NCBI GenBank assembly: GCA_963777725.1
Contig: CAVZRR010000020.1
Coordinates: 434,001-498,000 of the forward strand
Length of the DNA stretch: 64,000 bases
From: RPQJ01 sp963777725
GTDB taxonomy: Bacteria > Pseudomonadota > Gammaproteobacteria > Steroidobacterales > Steroidobacteraceae
Reading direction: 5' to 3'
Numbering within the stretch: the stretch's first letter is position 1; the number at the start of each line of letters is the position of its first letter. The notes beneath the pieces were generated by a model. The model was not told the DNA's origin. It searched no databases and saw only the letters and a list, made by a program, of their open reading frames with translations. Shown here in pieces: positions 1 to 9,361 of this stretch. Made by a program: the position numbers and the translations under genes.

Positions 1-314
1 AGCGCCAGTCGACCGTGCTCGTCGCGCAGGCGGCGGACGGCGAAGCCGTCGGGTTCGTACAGCTCTATCCGTGCTTCTCGTCGATCCGCGCGGCGCCGGT
101 CTTCATCCTCAGCGATCTCTTCGTTGCGCCGTCGGCGAGGGGCGGTGGTGTCGGTCGGCTGCTGATGGAGGCCGCGGCCCGATTTGCGCGTGCGACCGGA
201 GCCGTCGGGCTGGAACTCGCCACGGCCCGGACCAACGTGCCGGCCCAGCGACTCTACGAGTCGCTCGGCTGGCAGCGCGACGAGGTGTTCTATCAATACG
301 GCCTCGAGCTGTAG
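1..314 (+). CDS. GNAT-family N-acetyltransferase, 3' part
   Basis: The reading frame is open from the left edge (frame beginning at base 3) to the TAG at 312-314, so the gene's start lies outside the window. The visible residues carry the acetyl-CoA binding motif A of GNAT enzymes (ARGGGVGRLL, the R/Q-x-x-G-x-G/A pattern), preceded by the beta-strand LSDLFVAPSA. The end, RLYESLGWQRDEVFYQY, is the usual GNAT C-terminus. The family transfers an acetyl group from acetyl-CoA to an amine. The substrate cannot be told from this fragment. A GTG at base 15 is in frame but falls inside the domain and is unlikely to be the true start. Confidence 0.85.
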   Translation, partial: RQSTVLVAQAADGEAVGFVQLYPCFSSIRAAPVFILSDLFVAPSARGGGVGRLLMEAAARFARATGAVGLELATARTNVPAQRLYESLGWQRDEVFYQYGLEL

Positions 315-339
315 TGCGCTAGAATTGCGCATCCCGCGC

Positions 340-416
340 GCGGCCGTAGCTCAGTTGGATAGAGCATCAGGCTTCGAACCTGAGGGTCGGGGGTTCGAAT
401 CCCTCCGGCCGCGCCA
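340..416 (+). tRNA. tRNA-Arg (anticodon UCG)
   Basis: A complete cloverleaf can be folded. The 7-bp acceptor stem is GCGGCCG/CGGCCGC. The D arm is GCTC...GAGC. The anticodon stem is TCAGG/CCTGA with loop CTTCGAA, giving anticodon TCG (arginine, codon CGA). The T arm contains TTCGAAT. The discriminator is G and the CCA is genome-encoded at 414-416. It lies in the short gap between the acetyltransferase gene and the hydrolase gene. A TAGAAT at 320-325 could be its -10 box, but no good -35 box is visible. Confidence 0.97.
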
Positions 417-446
417 GTCCTTGCAGGCCCTGAGCCTGGGGCACCG

Positions 447-1316
447 ATGACGAACCTCGATCCCCAGGCCTTGGCCGTCACCGGGAGCGTTCAGCAGATC
501 GCCGCCGCGGTCTGGCGCATCGTGGCGCCGAACCCCTCGCCTCTGACGGGGCCGGGCACGAACACCTACGTCGTCGGGGTCGAGCGGCCCGTCGTGATCG
601 ATCCGGGTTGCGACGATCCCGGTCACCTTGCGCGGATCCTCGCAGTCGCGGGTCCCGGCATCGACCGGATCCTCTGCACGCATTCGCATCCCGACCATTC
701 GCCGGGCGCCGCGTGGTTGCGCGATCAGACCGGGGCGCGAGTGTACGGCCAGCCCGCTCCCGACGACGGCCACCAGGATCCGACCTACGCACCCGACGCG
801 GGCCTCGTGCACGGCGAGCGCATCGCTGTACGCGAGGCCACGCTGCAGGCGATCCACACGCCGGGCCACGCGTCGAACCACGTCTGCTTCCTGCTCGAGC
901 AGGCCGGCCTGTTGTTCACGGGCGATCACCTGATGAGCGGCTCGACCGTGATCATCATTCCGCCGGACGGCTCGATGCGGGAGTACCTCGAATCGCTGCG
1001 CCGGTTGCGCGAGCTGCCGTTGACTGCGCTGGCACCGGGGCACGGCGCGGTGATGCCGGACGCGCTGGCCGAAATCGACCGGGTGATCGGGCATCGGCTC
1101 GCCCGCGAAGCGAAGCTCTTGCTTGCGCTCGAACGACGCGGCGCCACGACGCTCGACGAGGTGCTGGCCGACGTCTACGACGACGTGCCCGCCTTCCTGC
1201 ACGGCTACGCGAGGTATTCGTTGCTCGCGCACGCAATCAAGCTGGTGGAGGAGGGGCGCGCCGGCCGCGAGGGCGAGGTCTACCGCTGGCTCGGCGCGTC
1301 ACGCGCTGCGCCGTAG
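447..1316 (+). CDS. Metallo-beta-lactamase-fold hydrolase (LACTB2-like)
   Basis: This 289-residue protein has the metal-binding signature THSHPDH at residues 78-84. Further ligand histidines and aspartate follow at H141 (TPGH), D160 (FTGDH) and the GHG near 198-200. After the catalytic domain, residues from about 215 form the small winged-helix tail found in the LACTB2 subgroup (REAKLLLALERRG, then ARYSLLAHAIKLVEEG). Characterised LACTB2 proteins are endoribonucleases, while other close members hydrolyse thioesters or related bonds, so the substrate is open. The gene starts 30 bases after the tRNA and converges on surE; the two genes overlap by about 37 bases at their 3' ends. Confidence 0.8.
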   Translation: MTNLDPQALAVTGSVQQIAAAVWRIVAPNPSPLTGPGTNTYVVGVERPVVIDPGCDDPGHLARILAVAGPGIDRILCTHSHPDHSPGAAWLRDQTGARVYGQPAPDDGHQDPTYAPDAGLVHGERIAVREATLQAIHTPGHASNHVCFLLEQAGLLFTGDHLMSGSTVIIIPPDGSMREYLESLRRLRELPLTALAPGHGAVMPDALAEIDRVIGHRLAREAKLLLALERRGATTLDEVLADVYDDVPAFLHGYARYSLLAHAIKLVEEGRAGREGEVYRWLGASRAAP

Positions 1317-2191
1317 GTCAGCTCTGCACCCAGCGGCGTGATCGTCACGTAGCCCGCCGCGAGCCAGTAGTTGTCCGAATCGCGATCGTCGATCACCTCG
1401 ACCCGTCGCGTGCGGGCCGTGTACTCGCCTGCGGCGGTCTGCTCGAACGCGATTCGCAGGTCGGAAGCCGATCCCTGCCGGGTCATTCGTGTGCCCTTCA
1501 GTTGCGACACGGGCAGCCCCGGGTAATTCACGTTCAGCACCGTGCCCGCACGGACGACGCGACCGCCGTCGCAGAACCAGTTCCGGTGCGCGGCGATCAG
1601 GCTCGTCGCGTCGCGAGCGACGGCGTCGAGTTGCGCGCGATTTGCCATCGAATCGATCGGCTCGCCCGCAACGGCGCGTGCGGCATTCACTGCAAAGCCG
1701 GGGATCGGCGGGTCGAGCAGCACGGTGCCCGCAAGTGCCGCGCCGACGGTCCCGGAGAGCGCCAGAAGCGCACCCGAATTCGAGCCGTGGTTGATGCCGG
1801 AGATGACGAGGTCGGGACGTCGTCCAGCCGGATAGAGCGCGGTCGCGCCGAGCACGACAGCCGTGGCCGGCGTTCCGCCGACCGCGACGACATTGGCGTC
1901 GGACGCGTCACGCGTCACGTTAACGGCGCCCCAGGTAAAGCTCATTGCGCTGCCGCTCGCGTTGCGCTCGGGCGCGATCAGCATGACCCGGTGGCCCGCC
2001 GCGAGAAGGTGCGCGCGCAAGGCGCGAATGCCCGCGGCGTCGACGCCGTCGTCATTGGTGAGCAGGATCTCTAGTGGTCCGGCGCCGCAGAGCGCTTGCT
2101 GCCCGGTCGGTGGTTCGATCGCGGCGTCCGCGGCACCGACGCTCGCGACTGCGAGCGCCGCTGCGAAAGCCGTGACCGCGGCGCGCTTCAG
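1280..2191 (-). CDS. surE: SurE-type 5'/3'-nucleotidase with N-terminal signal peptide
   Basis: SurE removes phosphate from nucleoside monophosphates using a divalent metal. The metal site LLTNDDG, the ASGSAMS loop and the GINHGSNSG motif are all present. The downstream TTG at 2018-2020 would cut off the NDD site, so the frame must begin earlier. It stays open to a CTG at 2189-2191 that overlaps the stop of the phzF-like gene. The added residues begin LKRAAVTAFAAALAVASVGA, a plausible signal peptide, followed by a short linker before the catalytic domain. SurE is normally a cytoplasmic protein of about 250 residues; this form is about 303 and probably exported. No ATG, GTG or TTG start was found upstream nearby, so the start codon remains unproven. 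Confidence 0.75.
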   Translation of the reverse strand: MKRAAVTAFAAALAVASVGAADAAIEPPTGQQALCGAGPLEILLTNDDGVDAAGIRALRAHLLAAGHRVMLIAPERNASGSAMSFTWGAVNVTRDASDANVVAVGGTPATAVVLGATALYPAGRRPDLVISGINHGSNSGALLALSGTVGAALAGTVLLDPPIPGFAVNAARAVAGEPIDSMANRAQLDAVARDATSLIAAHRNWFCDGGRVVRAGTVLNVNYPGLPVSQLKGTRMTRQGSASDLRIAFEQTAAGEYTARTRRVEVIDDRDSDNYWLAAGYVTITPLGAELTYGAARDAPSQR

Positions 2192-3096
2192 AGCTCGATT
2201 TCCGCCTGGTAGACGATCGTGGCGTCGCCGGCGACGCAGACGCTGGTGGCCCGCTTGCCGGAGGCCGTGACTTCGACCTCGACCGTGCCCGGCCGATCGA
2301 CGAAGCGGCCCTGGTGACCAGTGAAGCTCACCTTGCCATCGGTTGCGGTCAGCAATCCGTTGCTCAGCATGTAGACACCGAGCATGCCGTGCGCATTGCC
2401 GCTGACCGGATCCTCGGGCACGCCAATCACCGGGCAGAACATCCGCGATTCGGTCGTGACCGGGTCGCTGCCCGGCTTAACCGCAAAAACGAAGAAGCCG
2501 TCGGCGCCGACGTGTGGCGTCAGGTGAATCAGCGCGTCCATGTCCGGCTGCAACGACTCGAGCGTGTCGGGCGAGCGCAGGCCGATCAGCAACCGCGAGT
2601 TCGCCTTGCTCATGACCTGCATCGGACAGTTCGGGTGCAGGCTGGACGAGCTGATGCCCAGCGCGTCGAGCACCGGGGCCCGGCGCTCCGCGGGCACCAC
2701 CGGGCCAAACGTCGCGGGGCTCTGGTGGACCGCAACGCGCAGCGCAGGCTTGCGGCCCGTGACTTCGACTTCGACGATGCCCCCGGCCCACTTCTGCCGC
2801 ACCTTGCCCTTGGGCACGCCGTTCGCAAACGCACGCACGTAGTGCGCGGCCACCGTCGCGTGGCCGACGAAGGCGACTTCTCGCCGGGGCGAGAAGAAGC
2901 GGATCTCGACGTCGTGCTCGGGCGTCTCCGAGGCCATCACGAACGCGACCTCGGTGCCGGGGATCTCGCGCGCGATGCGGCGCATCTCGTCTTCGGTGAG
3001 TTGCTCGGCATCGAGGATCACCGCGGCCGGATTGCCGCAGAAGCGCTCGCGGGTGAACGCATCGACGAGGAACAGGCGGCACTTGCGCTTAGCCAT
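2188..3096 (-). CDS. PhzF-family epimerase/isomerase-like protein
   Basis: This is a 302-residue protein of the PhzF (diaminopimelate-epimerase-like) fold. The hallmark N-terminal motif FCGNPAAVI follows DAFT. The family's catalytic glutamate is in GTEVAF, about 25 residues further on. The second half repeats the fold and ends in VYQAEIEL. The start is taken at the ATG at 3094-3096 (MAKRKCRLFLVDAFT); an upstream in-frame ATG would add 20 unrelated residues. Members isomerise phenazine precursors or remain uncharacterised, and no phenazine genes are nearby, so the function is unknown. The stop codon overlaps the likely surE start, suggesting co-transcription. Confidence 0.85.
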   Translation of the reverse strand: MAKRKCRLFLVDAFTRERFCGNPAAVILDAEQLTEDEMRRIAREIPGTEVAFVMASETPEHDVEIRFFSPRREVAFVGHATVAAHYVRAFANGVPKGKVRQKWAGGIVEVEVTGRKPALRVAVHQSPATFGPVVPAERRAPVLDALGISSSSLHPNCPMQVMSKANSRLLIGLRSPDTLESLQPDMDALIHLTPHVGADGFFVFAVKPGSDPVTTESRMFCPVIGVPEDPVSGNAHGMLGVYMLSNGLLTATDGKVSFTGHQGRFVDRPGTVEVEVTASGKRATSVCVAGDATIVYQAEIEL

Positions 3097-3165
3097 TGCT
3101 GGGCAGATCCACGGACTGGGGACGCGCATTAGTCCCCAGCCCGTGATCGCCGTCAACCGTCGCCG

Positions 3166-3194
3166 TTTCGGGGTTCTGGTTTCGCCGCTATACT
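3166..3194 (+). promoter_or_regulatory. Candidate promoter for the thiamine operon
   Basis: A -10-like TATACT lies at 3189-3194, about 10 bases before the TPP riboswitch. Seventeen bases upstream is a weak -35-like TTTCGG at 3166-3171. The spacing is right but the -35 match is poor. Placement directly ahead of the riboswitch supports it. Confidence 0.45.
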
Positions 3195-3203
3195 CGCCGG
3201 CAC

Positions 3204-3305
3204 CTTGGGGTGGCCTGACTGGGCCTGAGATGCCGAGCGCCGCGCGAGCCGCTCATCGGCGAACCCGTTGAACCTGATCCGGTTAGCACCGGCGTAGGGA
3301 GCAGG
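3204..3305 (+). promoter_or_regulatory. TPP riboswitch (THI element)
   Basis: The conserved parts of the thiamine pyrophosphate aptamer are all present in order: GGGGTG at the 5' side, CTGAGA at 3225-3230, then ACCCGTTGAACCTGATC and GGTTAGCACC, and finally CGTAGGGA near 3293-3300. The element ends about 5 bases before the GTG start of the receptor gene. The only good ribosome-binding site for that gene (AGGGAG, about 8 bases before GTG) is the 3' conserved strand of the aptamer itself. Ligand binding should therefore hide it and lower translation. This ties the downstream genes to thiamine. Confidence 0.96.
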
Positions 3306-3309
3306 TACA

Positions 3310-5448
<2,139 letters not shown>

Positions 5449-5454
5449 CTTGTC

Positions 5455-5592
5455 GCCCGCAGCGGCGCGAGCTGGCGGTCGGACTCCGCGCGCCGGGACG
5501 CCGTCAACCCATCCATGGGGGCTCGCGCGCCGCGTCGTGCGGCGCGACGCCCGGCCCGCGGAGTCCGACCGCCAACTCGCGCCGCTCCGGGC
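5455..5592. repeat. Dispersed palindromic repeat, copy 1
   Basis: Arms at 5461-5490 and 5557-5586 are reverse complements over 30 bases with one mismatch, and pairing extends about 6 bases outward with one more mismatch. Between them lies the family core, which begins GGGACGCCGT and contains CCATCCATGGGGGCTC, plus a small inner hairpin with arms CGCGCCGC and GCGGCGCG. It fills most of the gap between the receptor gene and the thiamine-binding protein gene. The same core occurs at 12792-12907, 36687-36813 and, inverted, at 36871-36982. Confidence 0.9.
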
Positions 5593-5631
5593 TACAGCGG
5601 TTGCTCCTGAAAAATCGCTACGGAGAATCCT

Positions 5632-5889
5632 ATGCGCATTGCAGTCGATATCAGCCTTTATCCACTCGACGAGAACTACGTGCCGCCGATCAAGGATTTC
5701 ATCGAGCGGTTGAATCGGCATCTGGAGTTGCGTGTCGAGACGAACGCGATGAGTACACAGGTGTCCGGCGAGCATGACCGGGTGTTCGCAATCCTCGGTG
5801 AGGAAACGAAGCAGACGTTCGCGAGCAACTCGCGGGCGGTGTTCGTGATGAAGGTGCTGGGCGGCGAGCCGTCACCGGCGGAGCAGTGA
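5632..5889 (+). CDS. Small thiamine-binding protein (MTH1187/YkoF-type)
   Basis: This 85-residue soluble protein has no signal peptide. Its form, VDISLYPLDENYVPPIKDFI, then a central NAMSTQVSGE and a C-terminal SRAVFVMKVLGG strand, matches the small thiamine-binding ferredoxin-like fold (Pfam Thiamine_BP). That family binds thiamine or its pyrimidine moiety in the cytoplasm. A good ribosome site (CGGAGAA) precedes the ATG. It lies between the receptor and the PnuT-type transporter under the TPP riboswitch, so a role in holding or passing on imported thiamine is likely. Family identification is from pattern recall, and ligand binding is inferred. Confidence 0.8.
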   Translation: MRIAVDISLYPLDENYVPPIKDFIERLNRHLELRVETNAMSTQVSGEHDRVFAILGEETKQTFASNSRAVFVMKVLGGEPSPAEQ

Positions 5890-5905
5890 CGGCCGTGCGA
5901 TCCGC

Positions 5906-6529
5906 ATGACGGGTCTGCTGCAATCGCTTGCGGCGATTCCGCCGGCCGAGTGGGCGGCGGTGGCGCTGGCGCTCGGTTACCTGCTGCTCGCCGTGCGACA
6001 GAACGCGTGGTGCTGGGCTTGCGCGATCGCCAGTTCGGGCATTTACCTGGTGCTGTTCGCGCGCGGCGGACTGCAGATGCAGGCCGCGCTGCAGGTCTTC
6101 TACATCGGGATGGCGGTCTATGGCTGGCGCGCGTGGCGCGGGGGCTTGGTCGCGAGCGGCGAGGCTTTGCCCGTCCGTCGCTGGAGCGTCGCCCGTCACG
6201 CGATCGGCATCGGGCTCGTGCTTGCGGTCGGCCTGTTAAATGGCTGGGTCATCGCGCGCTCGCAGGGCGGGTTCGTGCCCTACGTGGACGCGCTCGTGGC
6301 CTGGGCCAGCGTGCTGGCCACCTGGCTCGTCGCACGCAAGGTGCTCGAGAACTGGCTGTACTGGATCGTGATCGACGCCGTCGCCGCGGCCCTGTACTGG
6401 AGCCAGGGCTTTTACGCCACTGCGGTGCTGTTCATCGTCTACGTCGTCATCGCCGTGCGTGGTTACCGTGCATGGCGGGCCGATCTCGCGCAGATCGAAG
6501 TCCGCACGGTGGCGCGCGCGGATGCCTGA
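5906..6529 (+). CDS. pnuT: PnuC/PnuT-family transporter, probably for thiamine
   Basis: This is a 207-residue membrane protein with about seven hydrophobic segments. It has the family landmarks QNAWCW at 32-37 and WLYWIVIDAVAAALY at 150-164, followed by the last helix and a basic tail. PnuC-family carriers let an unphosphorylated vitamin diffuse across the inner membrane and trap it by phosphorylation inside. PnuC moves nicotinamide riboside and PnuT moves thiamine. The TPP riboswitch and the adjacent kinase favour thiamine. The stop overlaps the start of the kinase gene by 8 bases, so the two are probably made together. Confidence 0.85.
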   Translation: MTGLLQSLAAIPPAEWAAVALALGYLLLAVRQNAWCWACAIASSGIYLVLFARGGLQMQAALQVFYIGMAVYGWRAWRGGLVASGEALPVRRWSVARHAIGIGLVLAVGLLNGWVIARSQGGFVPYVDALVAWASVLATWLVARKVLENWLYWIVIDAVAAALYWSQGFYATAVLFIVYVVIAVRGYRAWRADLAQIEVRTVARADA

Positions 6530-7451
6530 AGCGAACGATCCGGTGCGCATCATCGATCCGGAGCAGGCGCGGCTGCGCGAGCTGCTGCGCGGTCGTGCCG
6601 CGACGCGGGCGCTGGCCGACGGCGCGATGACGCGACTCACGGGTGGGCTCAGCAACCAGGCGTGGCGCGTCGAGCGCGGCGGGCAGGCCTGGTTCGCACG
6701 GCTGGGATATGCCGATGCCGAGCGACTCGGCGTGAACCGCCACAGCGAATGCGCGTTAATGGCGGTGGTGGCCGCCGCGGGGTTTGCGCCCGATGTGCTG
6801 GCCTGCGATCCGCCGACGGGTCTGCTGGTCACGCGGTACATCGAGGGGCGCACCTGGCAGGCGTCCGATGCTGCCGAGCCCCGCAACCTCGCGCGTATTG
6901 GCAGCCTGCTCGCCCGGTTGCACACGATGCCGCCGGCGCCGGGAATCGCAGCCGTCAGTTACGCGGAGCAGGCGCGGCACCTCGCAAGGACGATCTCCGC
7001 CAGCGATCCAACGGTTGCAGTCTTGCGGCACCGCGCGGACCAGGCGTTCGAGCGCATCGAGCGGCGCAAGCCTCGGCGGGCGCTCTGCCATCACGATCTG
7101 CATCACCTGAATGTCGTGGACACCAGGGCGCGCCTGTGGCTCGTCGACTGGGAGTACGGCGGCGTCGGCGACCCGCTGTTCGACGTGGCCGGGTTCCTGG
7201 CGCTCCACGAGCTGGGTGCCGCTGAAACCGATTTGCTGCTGGGCGCGTATGGAGCGGGATCGACCGTCGATCGAGATGTCCTCGAGGAGGCGCGGTGGGC
7301 GTTCGACTACGTGCAGTGGCTCTGGTACCGGTCCAGTCTGGGCTCCCGACCGGATCCGGATGGCGTCCTGGCCGACCGTGAGGCAAGGCTCGCCTCGCGG
7401 CTCTTGCGCTGCAATAATCGACAGGTTGACTCAGGCAAAGGCAGCGGGTGA
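6522..7451 (+). CDS. Thiamine-kinase-like phosphotransferase (APH/choline-kinase fold)
   Basis: This 309-residue protein has the aminoglycoside/choline-kinase fold. The nucleotide loop is near LTGGLSNQAW (39-48). The catalytic loop is HHDLHHLN at 190-197 (D192, N197). The metal motif is DWEYGGVGDP from 209. The start is the ATG at 6522, which overlaps the transporter stop; earlier starts would lengthen it into the transporter frame. Relatives phosphorylate thiamine, choline or small alcohols. Directly after a PnuT-type carrier in a TPP-regulated operon, phosphorylation of thiamine to trap it is the best reading. The product would still need ThiL or an equivalent, not seen here, to become TPP. 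Confidence 0.8.
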   Translation: MPEANDPVRIIDPEQARLRELLRGRAATRALADGAMTRLTGGLSNQAWRVERGGQAWFARLGYADAERLGVNRHSECALMAVVAAAGFAPDVLACDPPTGLLVTRYIEGRTWQASDAAEPRNLARIGSLLARLHTMPPAPGIAAVSYAEQARHLARTISASDPTVAVLRHRADQAFERIERRKPRRALCHHDLHHLNVVDTRARLWLVDWEYGGVGDPLFDVAGFLALHELGAAETDLLLGAYGAGSTVDRDVLEEARWAFDYVQWLWYRSSLGSRPDPDGVLADREARLASRLLRCNNRQVDSGKGSG

Positions 7452-7454
7452 CGA

Positions 7455-7772
7455 ATGGCCAAGATGGTGGTGACCGATCGGGATTCGCAGGTGCACGAGG
7501 TGGAGGGCCAGCCCGGTCTCAAGTTCATGGAGACGCTTCGGGAGTTCGACTACGGCGTCACCGCGATCTGCGGCGGCCTTTGCTCCTGCGCCACCTGCCA
7601 CATCTTCGTGGACCCTGAATGGATGCCCCGCTTGCCGCCGCCGCAGGGCGACGAGAAGGAACTGTTGGTCGAGCTCCAGCACTACGACCCGGCCAGGTCG
7701 CGCCTGAGCTGCCAGGTGGACTTCACCGAGGCGCTGGACGGCATTCGCCTCGAGGTGGCTCCCGACGAGTGA
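7455..7772 (+). CDS. Adrenodoxin-type [2Fe-2S] ferredoxin
   Basis: This 105-residue ferredoxin has cysteines C39, C45, C48 and C86 in the C-x5-C-x2-C...C arrangement of the adrenodoxin class (ICGGLCSCATC). An extra cysteine lies at 43. It carries single electrons to a partner such as a cytochrome P450 or an oxygenase; no partner is encoded next to it. It starts 3 bases after the kinase stop and may be the last gene of the thiamine operon by transcription, though a functional link to thiamine is not evident. Confidence 0.9.
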   Translation: MAKMVVTDRDSQVHEVEGQPGLKFMETLREFDYGVTAICGGLCSCATCHIFVDPEWMPRLPPPQGDEKELLVELQHYDPARSRLSCQVDFTEALDGIRLEVAPDE

Positions 7773-7804
7773 TGAACCGCCATGCCAGCCGGTTTCGGGC
7801 ACTT

Positions 7805-7833
7805 TTGACTTTTTTTGGCATGGACAACATGCT
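7805..7833 (+). promoter_or_regulatory. Candidate promoter and operator of the TetR gene
   Basis: TTGACT at 7805-7810 is a good -35 box. CATGCT at 7828-7833, 17 bases on, is a weak -10. A dyad GCATG-GACAA-CATGC at 7818-7832 overlaps the -10 and lies about 30 bases before the tetR start. TetR proteins often bind such dyads at their own promoters. Binding here is inference. Confidence 0.4.
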
Positions 7834-7863
7834 GCGGAATTCGCGCTAGAAACTGGGTCCAGG

Positions 7864-8527
7864 ATGTCCGCACTCGGTCCGACTCCCGCCAGCCCGACCG
7901 CCGCCAGCCAGTCACTGGGATGGCAGGCTCGCAAGAGCGCGTCCACGCGCCAGCAGATCATCGAGGCGGCGCTGCGCTGCTTCATCGATCTCGGCTATTT
8001 CCGCACCACGACGGCCGTCGTCGCCAGCAGTGCGGGCCTGTCGCGTGGCGCGATGCTGCATCACTTTCCGACCCGGGCCGACGTCGTCAGGGCGACGGTC
8101 CAGCACCTGCACGCCAAGCGCCTGAAGGCGTTTCGTACCGCCGTCGAGAACCTGCCTTCCGGCGTTGACCGGTTGCGACGGCACGCTCGAGGCCTATTGG
8201 GAGCAGGCCAATCACCCGATGTACGCCGTGTTCCTGGAGTTGTCGGTCGCGGCTCGCACCGACCCGGAACTGGCCGCGATCCTCGAGCCTGCCGAGGCGG
8301 CGTTCGAGCGCGAATTGCGCCGCACGTCGATGGAGCTCTTTCCCGAGTGGCGCGATCTCGGCGAGAACTTCGACCTCGGGTTCGACCTGCTCATCAGCGT
8401 CATGGACGGCTGCGCCGTCAGCTTCCTGAAACACCGTGACCAGGCGCCGAAGCGGCGGGTCCTGCGCTACCTCGAAGCGCGCCTCGACGAGCTCGCCCGG
8501 CCGCCCGATCACCGCGCCCAGACCTAG
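7864..8527 (+). CDS. TetR/AcrR-family regulator, one +1 shift in the sequence
   Basis: The N-terminal part has the TetR helix-turn-helix: STRQQIIEAALRCFIDLGY, then GLSRGAMLHHFPTRADVV. At about 8176 (codons TTG, extra C, GAC) the frame moves by +1. Removing one base joins VDRL to DGTLEAYWEQ and gives a 220-residue protein with a normal ligand-binding domain. The ligand is unknown. The gene lies just ahead of an enoyl-CoA hydratase, a thiolase and a FadJ-like gene, so an acyl-CoA-responsive repressor of fatty-acid oxidation is likely. The shift is more likely a sequence error than a true mutation. Confidence 0.75.
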
Positions 8528-8540
8528 AACCGGAGATACG

Positions 8541-9317
8541 ATGGAAAAGACTGTGCTGGTCGAGGTGCGCGCAGGCGTCGCCACCGTCACGCTGAACCGC
8601 CCCGACGGCGCCAACGCGCTCGATCTCGCGATGGGGCGCGACCTGCTCGAAGCCGCCCTGAGCGTCGAAGCCGACCCGGCTGCGCGCGCAGTCGTGGTCA
8701 CCGGGGCGGGCAAGCATTTCTGCTTCGGCGGCGACCTGCGCGGCATGGCGCAGAAGGGCGATCAGGTGGGCGGTTACCTGAACGAACTCACCACGAACAT
8801 CCACGCGGCAATCAGCGCCTTCACGCGCATGAAGGCTCCGGTGATTGCGGCCGTCAACGGCACCGCGGCGGGAGGTGGTGTGGGTCTCGTCTGCATGACC
8901 GATCTCGCCATCGCCGGTCGCGGCAGCCGCTTCACGCTTGCCTATACCGGCGTGGGTCTGGCCCCCGACTGCAGCACGTCGTTCCTGTTGCCGCGCATCG
9001 TGGGTCGGCGCCGCGCGATCGAGTTGTTCCTGACCAACCGGACGTTGAGTGCAGACGAGGCGCTGGCCTGGGGACTCGTCAACCAGGTGGTCGAAGATGC
9101 GGAGGTGCTGCCGCAGGCGCTCGCGCTCGCGGCGAAATTCGCGGCCGGTCCGACCGAGTCCTATGCCGCGGTCAAGCGGCTGATGGACGCCGCGGATCCG
9201 GGCCTCGAATCGCAGATGGCGCTCGAGGGCCGTACGATCGCCGCGCAGGCGCTGCACCCGCACGGCCAGGAAGGCGTCGCCGCTTTCATCGGCAAGCGCA
9301 AGCCGAATTTCGCCTGA
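8541..9317 (+). CDS. Enoyl-CoA hydratase/isomerase family protein
   Basis: This is a 258-residue crotonase-fold enzyme. It has the oxyanion-hole segments GKHFCFGGDLRGM and VNGTAAGGGVGLVCMTDLAIA, and the C-terminal helix region. It hydrates or isomerises enoyl-CoA thioesters in the cytoplasm. A catalytic glutamate pair typical of true hydratases is not obvious: residues in GLAPDCSTSF replace the common E-x-x-x-G pattern. Isomerase or another crotonase activity is therefore possible. The start ATG at 8541 has a GGAG-type ribosome site. It is followed closely by thiolase and FadJ-like genes. Confidence 0.85.
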   Translation: MEKTVLVEVRAGVATVTLNRPDGANALDLAMGRDLLEAALSVEADPAARAVVVTGAGKHFCFGGDLRGMAQKGDQVGGYLNELTTNIHAAISAFTRMKAPVIAAVNGTAAGGGVGLVCMTDLAIAGRGSRFTLAYTGVGLAPDCSTSFLLPRIVGRRRAIELFLTNRTLSADEALAWGLVNQVVEDAEVLPQALALAAKFAAGPTESYAAVKRLMDAADPGLESQMALEGRTIAAQALHPHGQEGVAAFIGKRKPNFA

Positions 9318-9361
9318 CGACACAGTAGTTTCGAATCGCAACCTCTTGCGGGGACACCGAC

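Noticed and set aside
5455..5592. CRISPR array or tRNA-like structure in the palindromic intergenic regions
   Set aside because: There are no regularly spaced direct repeats and no cloverleaf. The symmetry is a single long hairpin with a conserved core.
7780..7823. CCATGCCA...TGGCATGG with a T-run as a terminator after the ferredoxin gene
   Set aside because: The loop is about 28 bases and the T-run precedes the 3' arm, so it does not have terminator form. The T-run is better read as part of the tetR promoter region.
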